7,644 nt of DNA. It comes from Verrucomicrobiota bacterium (GTDB lineage Bacteria > Verrucomicrobiota > Verrucomicrobiia > Limisphaerales > JADLHS01). Shown in pieces: positions 6,557 through 7,644 of this stretch. The DNA lies in the NCBI GenBank assembly GCA_025360895.1, contig JANYBF010000437.1, positions 1 to 7,644 of the forward strand, written 5' to 3'. The notes beneath the pieces were generated by a model. That model was not told the DNA's origin and did not search any database. It saw nothing but the letters and a program-made list of their open reading frames with translations. How positions within the stretch are numbered: position 1 is the stretch's first letter; each line of letters starts with the position of its first letter. Both the position numbers and the translations under genes were made by a program.

Positions 6557-6682
6557 CCGCTAATCTACGCTCATCGGCGCTAATTCGAAACGCTCGGGTG
6601 AGAAAGTGGGGTGGAAGATTTTTCTCATGCCGGCCCTTGGGAGACATCTACCATCAACGGAGATCAGTGAAGATTAGCGGTT
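6555..6682. repeat. Inverted pair of degenerate decamer repeats flanking about 65 bp
   Basis: AACCGCTAATCT at 6555-6566 is repeated perfectly in inverted orientation at 6671-6682 (AGATTAGCGGTT). Similarity continues inward at about 12 of 18 positions, giving arms of roughly 30 bp. Each arm looks like about three 10-bp units: CGCTAATCTA, CGCTCATCGG and CGCTAATTCG on the left, and degenerate relatives (AGATCAGTGA, AGATTAGCGG) on the right. The core contains a further small stem, TGAGAAA (6599-6605) with TTTCTCA (6621-6627). The arrangement suggests a non-coding mobile or recombinogenic repeat inserted between two transketolase subunit genes. A long RNA hairpin affecting expression of the second subunit is also possible. 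The remaining 37 bp up to the next ATG hold nothing recognisable apart from a distant GGAG. Confidence 0.55.
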
Positions 6683-6719
6683 TGAACTCAGAGTGTATGT
6701 TCGGAGTTTTGGATTTCTC

Positions 6720-7637
6720 ATGAGAAACGCCTTTGCGAAGCAAGTCACCGAACTCGCGCAACGCGACGAGCGCGTCGTGCTGTTGAGCGGCGACATCGGG
6801 AACCGCCTCTTCGACGACCTCAAGGCCAAATATCCCGGCCGGTTTTTCAATTGCGGCGTCGCCGAGGCGAACCTGATCGGCATGGCGGCCGGCATGGCGA
6901 TGAGCGGCCTGCGCCCGATTTGCTACACCATCACGCCGTTCATCACCTATCGCTGCATGGAGCAGATCCGTATTGATGTCTGCTACCATCATCAACCCGT
7001 CATCATCGTCGGTACCGGCTCCGGACTGTCCTACGCCTCGCTCGGCGCCACCCATCATTCGTGCGAGGAAATGGGCATGTTGCGCCTGCTGCCCGGCCTC
7101 GCGGTGCTTGCGCCGGCGGATGAAGTGGAGGTGCGCGGCGCGCTGAAGGCGGCGCTGGATCAGCCGCACCCGGTTTACATCCGCATCGGCAAAAAGGGTG
7201 AGCCGGTCGTTCATAAAACCGAAATTGATTTTCAAATCGGCCGCGCCATCACCGTCCGGGAGGGCACCGACGTTTGCCTGTTAAGCGCGGGGACCATGCT
7301 GCCCGCCGCGCTCGATACGGCCGGGTTGTTGGCCAAGGAAAATATTTCCGCGCAAGTGGTCAGCTTTCACACGATCAAGCCGCTGGACGAAGCGACGCTC
7401 ACGCAGGCGTTCCAGAATTTCAAACTCGTCGTGACCCTGGAGGAGCACAGTGTTCTGGGTGGTCTGGGCGGCAGCGTGGCGGAATGGCTGGCGGATCATT
7501 CGCCGGCCCGGGCCCGTTTGATTCGTTGCGGCACGGCGGATGAGTTTTTGCATGAAACCGCCGAGCAGGAGGAAGCGCGTGAACACTTTGGCCTGACAGC
7601 GGTGGCCATGGCGGCGCGGATCAAAGCCAAGCTTTGA
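6720..7637 (+). CDS. Transketolase, C-terminal (pyrimidine plus C-terminal domain) subunit
   Basis: A 305-residue partner of the 5681-6514 product. Residues about 1-165 form the pyrimidine-binding domain: GVAEANLIGMAAGMA carries E49, the glutamate that activates the thiamine N1', and ITPFITYRCMEQIR follows. Residues about 175-305 are the transketolase C-terminal domain, including SAGTMLPAAL, VVSFHTIKPLD and VTLEEHSVLGGLGG. Together the two subunits total 582 residues, compact but with all three domains represented. The ATG at 6720 is chosen because MRNAFAKQV is the typical start of this subunit. An in-frame GTG at 6693 would add nine residues unlike the family. Only a weak GGAG at 6703-6706 precedes the ATG, 13 bases away. 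The gene ends 7 bp before the window edge; nothing can be said about the next gene. Confidence 0.9.
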   Translation: MRNAFAKQVTELAQRDERVVLLSGDIGNRLFDDLKAKYPGRFFNCGVAEANLIGMAAGMAMSGLRPICYTITPFITYRCMEQIRIDVCYHHQPVIIVGTGSGLSYASLGATHHSCEEMGMLRLLPGLAVLAPADEVEVRGALKAALDQPHPVYIRIGKKGEPVVHKTEIDFQIGRAITVREGTDVCLLSAGTMLPAALDTAGLLAKENISAQVVSFHTIKPLDEATLTQAFQNFKLVVTLEEHSVLGGLGGSVAEWLADHSPARARLIRCGTADEFLHETAEQEEAREHFGLTAVAMAARIKAKL

Positions 7638-7644
7638 AATGTAA

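Noticed and set aside
6693..6719. Upstream GTG start for the transketolase C-subunit
   Set aside because: It adds nine residues without family similarity and has no ribosome binding site; the ATG at 6720 gives the typical N terminus.

Overview
This window is a compact bacterial gene cluster with every gene on the + strand. Base composition is fairly GC-rich, with short gaps between genes. It reads as part of a surface-polysaccharide (O-antigen, capsule or glycan) locus that makes an activated sugar. The organism cannot be fixed from sequence alone. GC-rich coding DNA, gene starts that mostly lack Shine-Dalgarno sites, and gaps carrying degenerate short-period repeats would fit the Verrucomicrobia/Planctomycetes group, but this is a low-confidence impression.

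Layout. Positions 1-777 hold the C-terminal part of an L-2-hydroxyglutarate oxidase (LhgO-like) cut by the window edge. After an 87-bp gap come two extended short-chain dehydrogenase/reductase (SDR) nucleotide-sugar enzymes (865-1866 and 1870-2910, 3 bp apart). Nine bases later lies a nucleotidyltransferase-PfkB sugar kinase fusion (2920-4458) whose domains are in the opposite order to classical HldE. A 191-bp gap holds a small element bounded by inverted repeats (4530-4639). Then come a zinc-type alcohol dehydrogenase (4650-5684) and, overlapping it by 4 bases, the N-terminal subunit of a split transketolase (5681-6514). A 205-bp gap with heptamer repeats and an inverted decamer-repeat structure separates this from the transketolase C-terminal subunit (6720-7637).

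How the genes may work together (inference). The split transketolase could move a two-carbon ketol unit to build a ketose phosphate. The alcohol dehydrogenase could reduce or oxidise it. The kinase-nucleotidyltransferase fusion could phosphorylate and activate the product as an NDP-sugar or polyol. The two SDRs could then epimerise, oxidise or reduce it. LhgO would remove a 2-hydroxyglutarate by-product or simply be a neighbour. Each family is known; the combination, and the altered active site of the first SDR, are the most interesting features.

No tRNA, rRNA, CRISPR array, transposase or convincing rho-independent terminator was seen.
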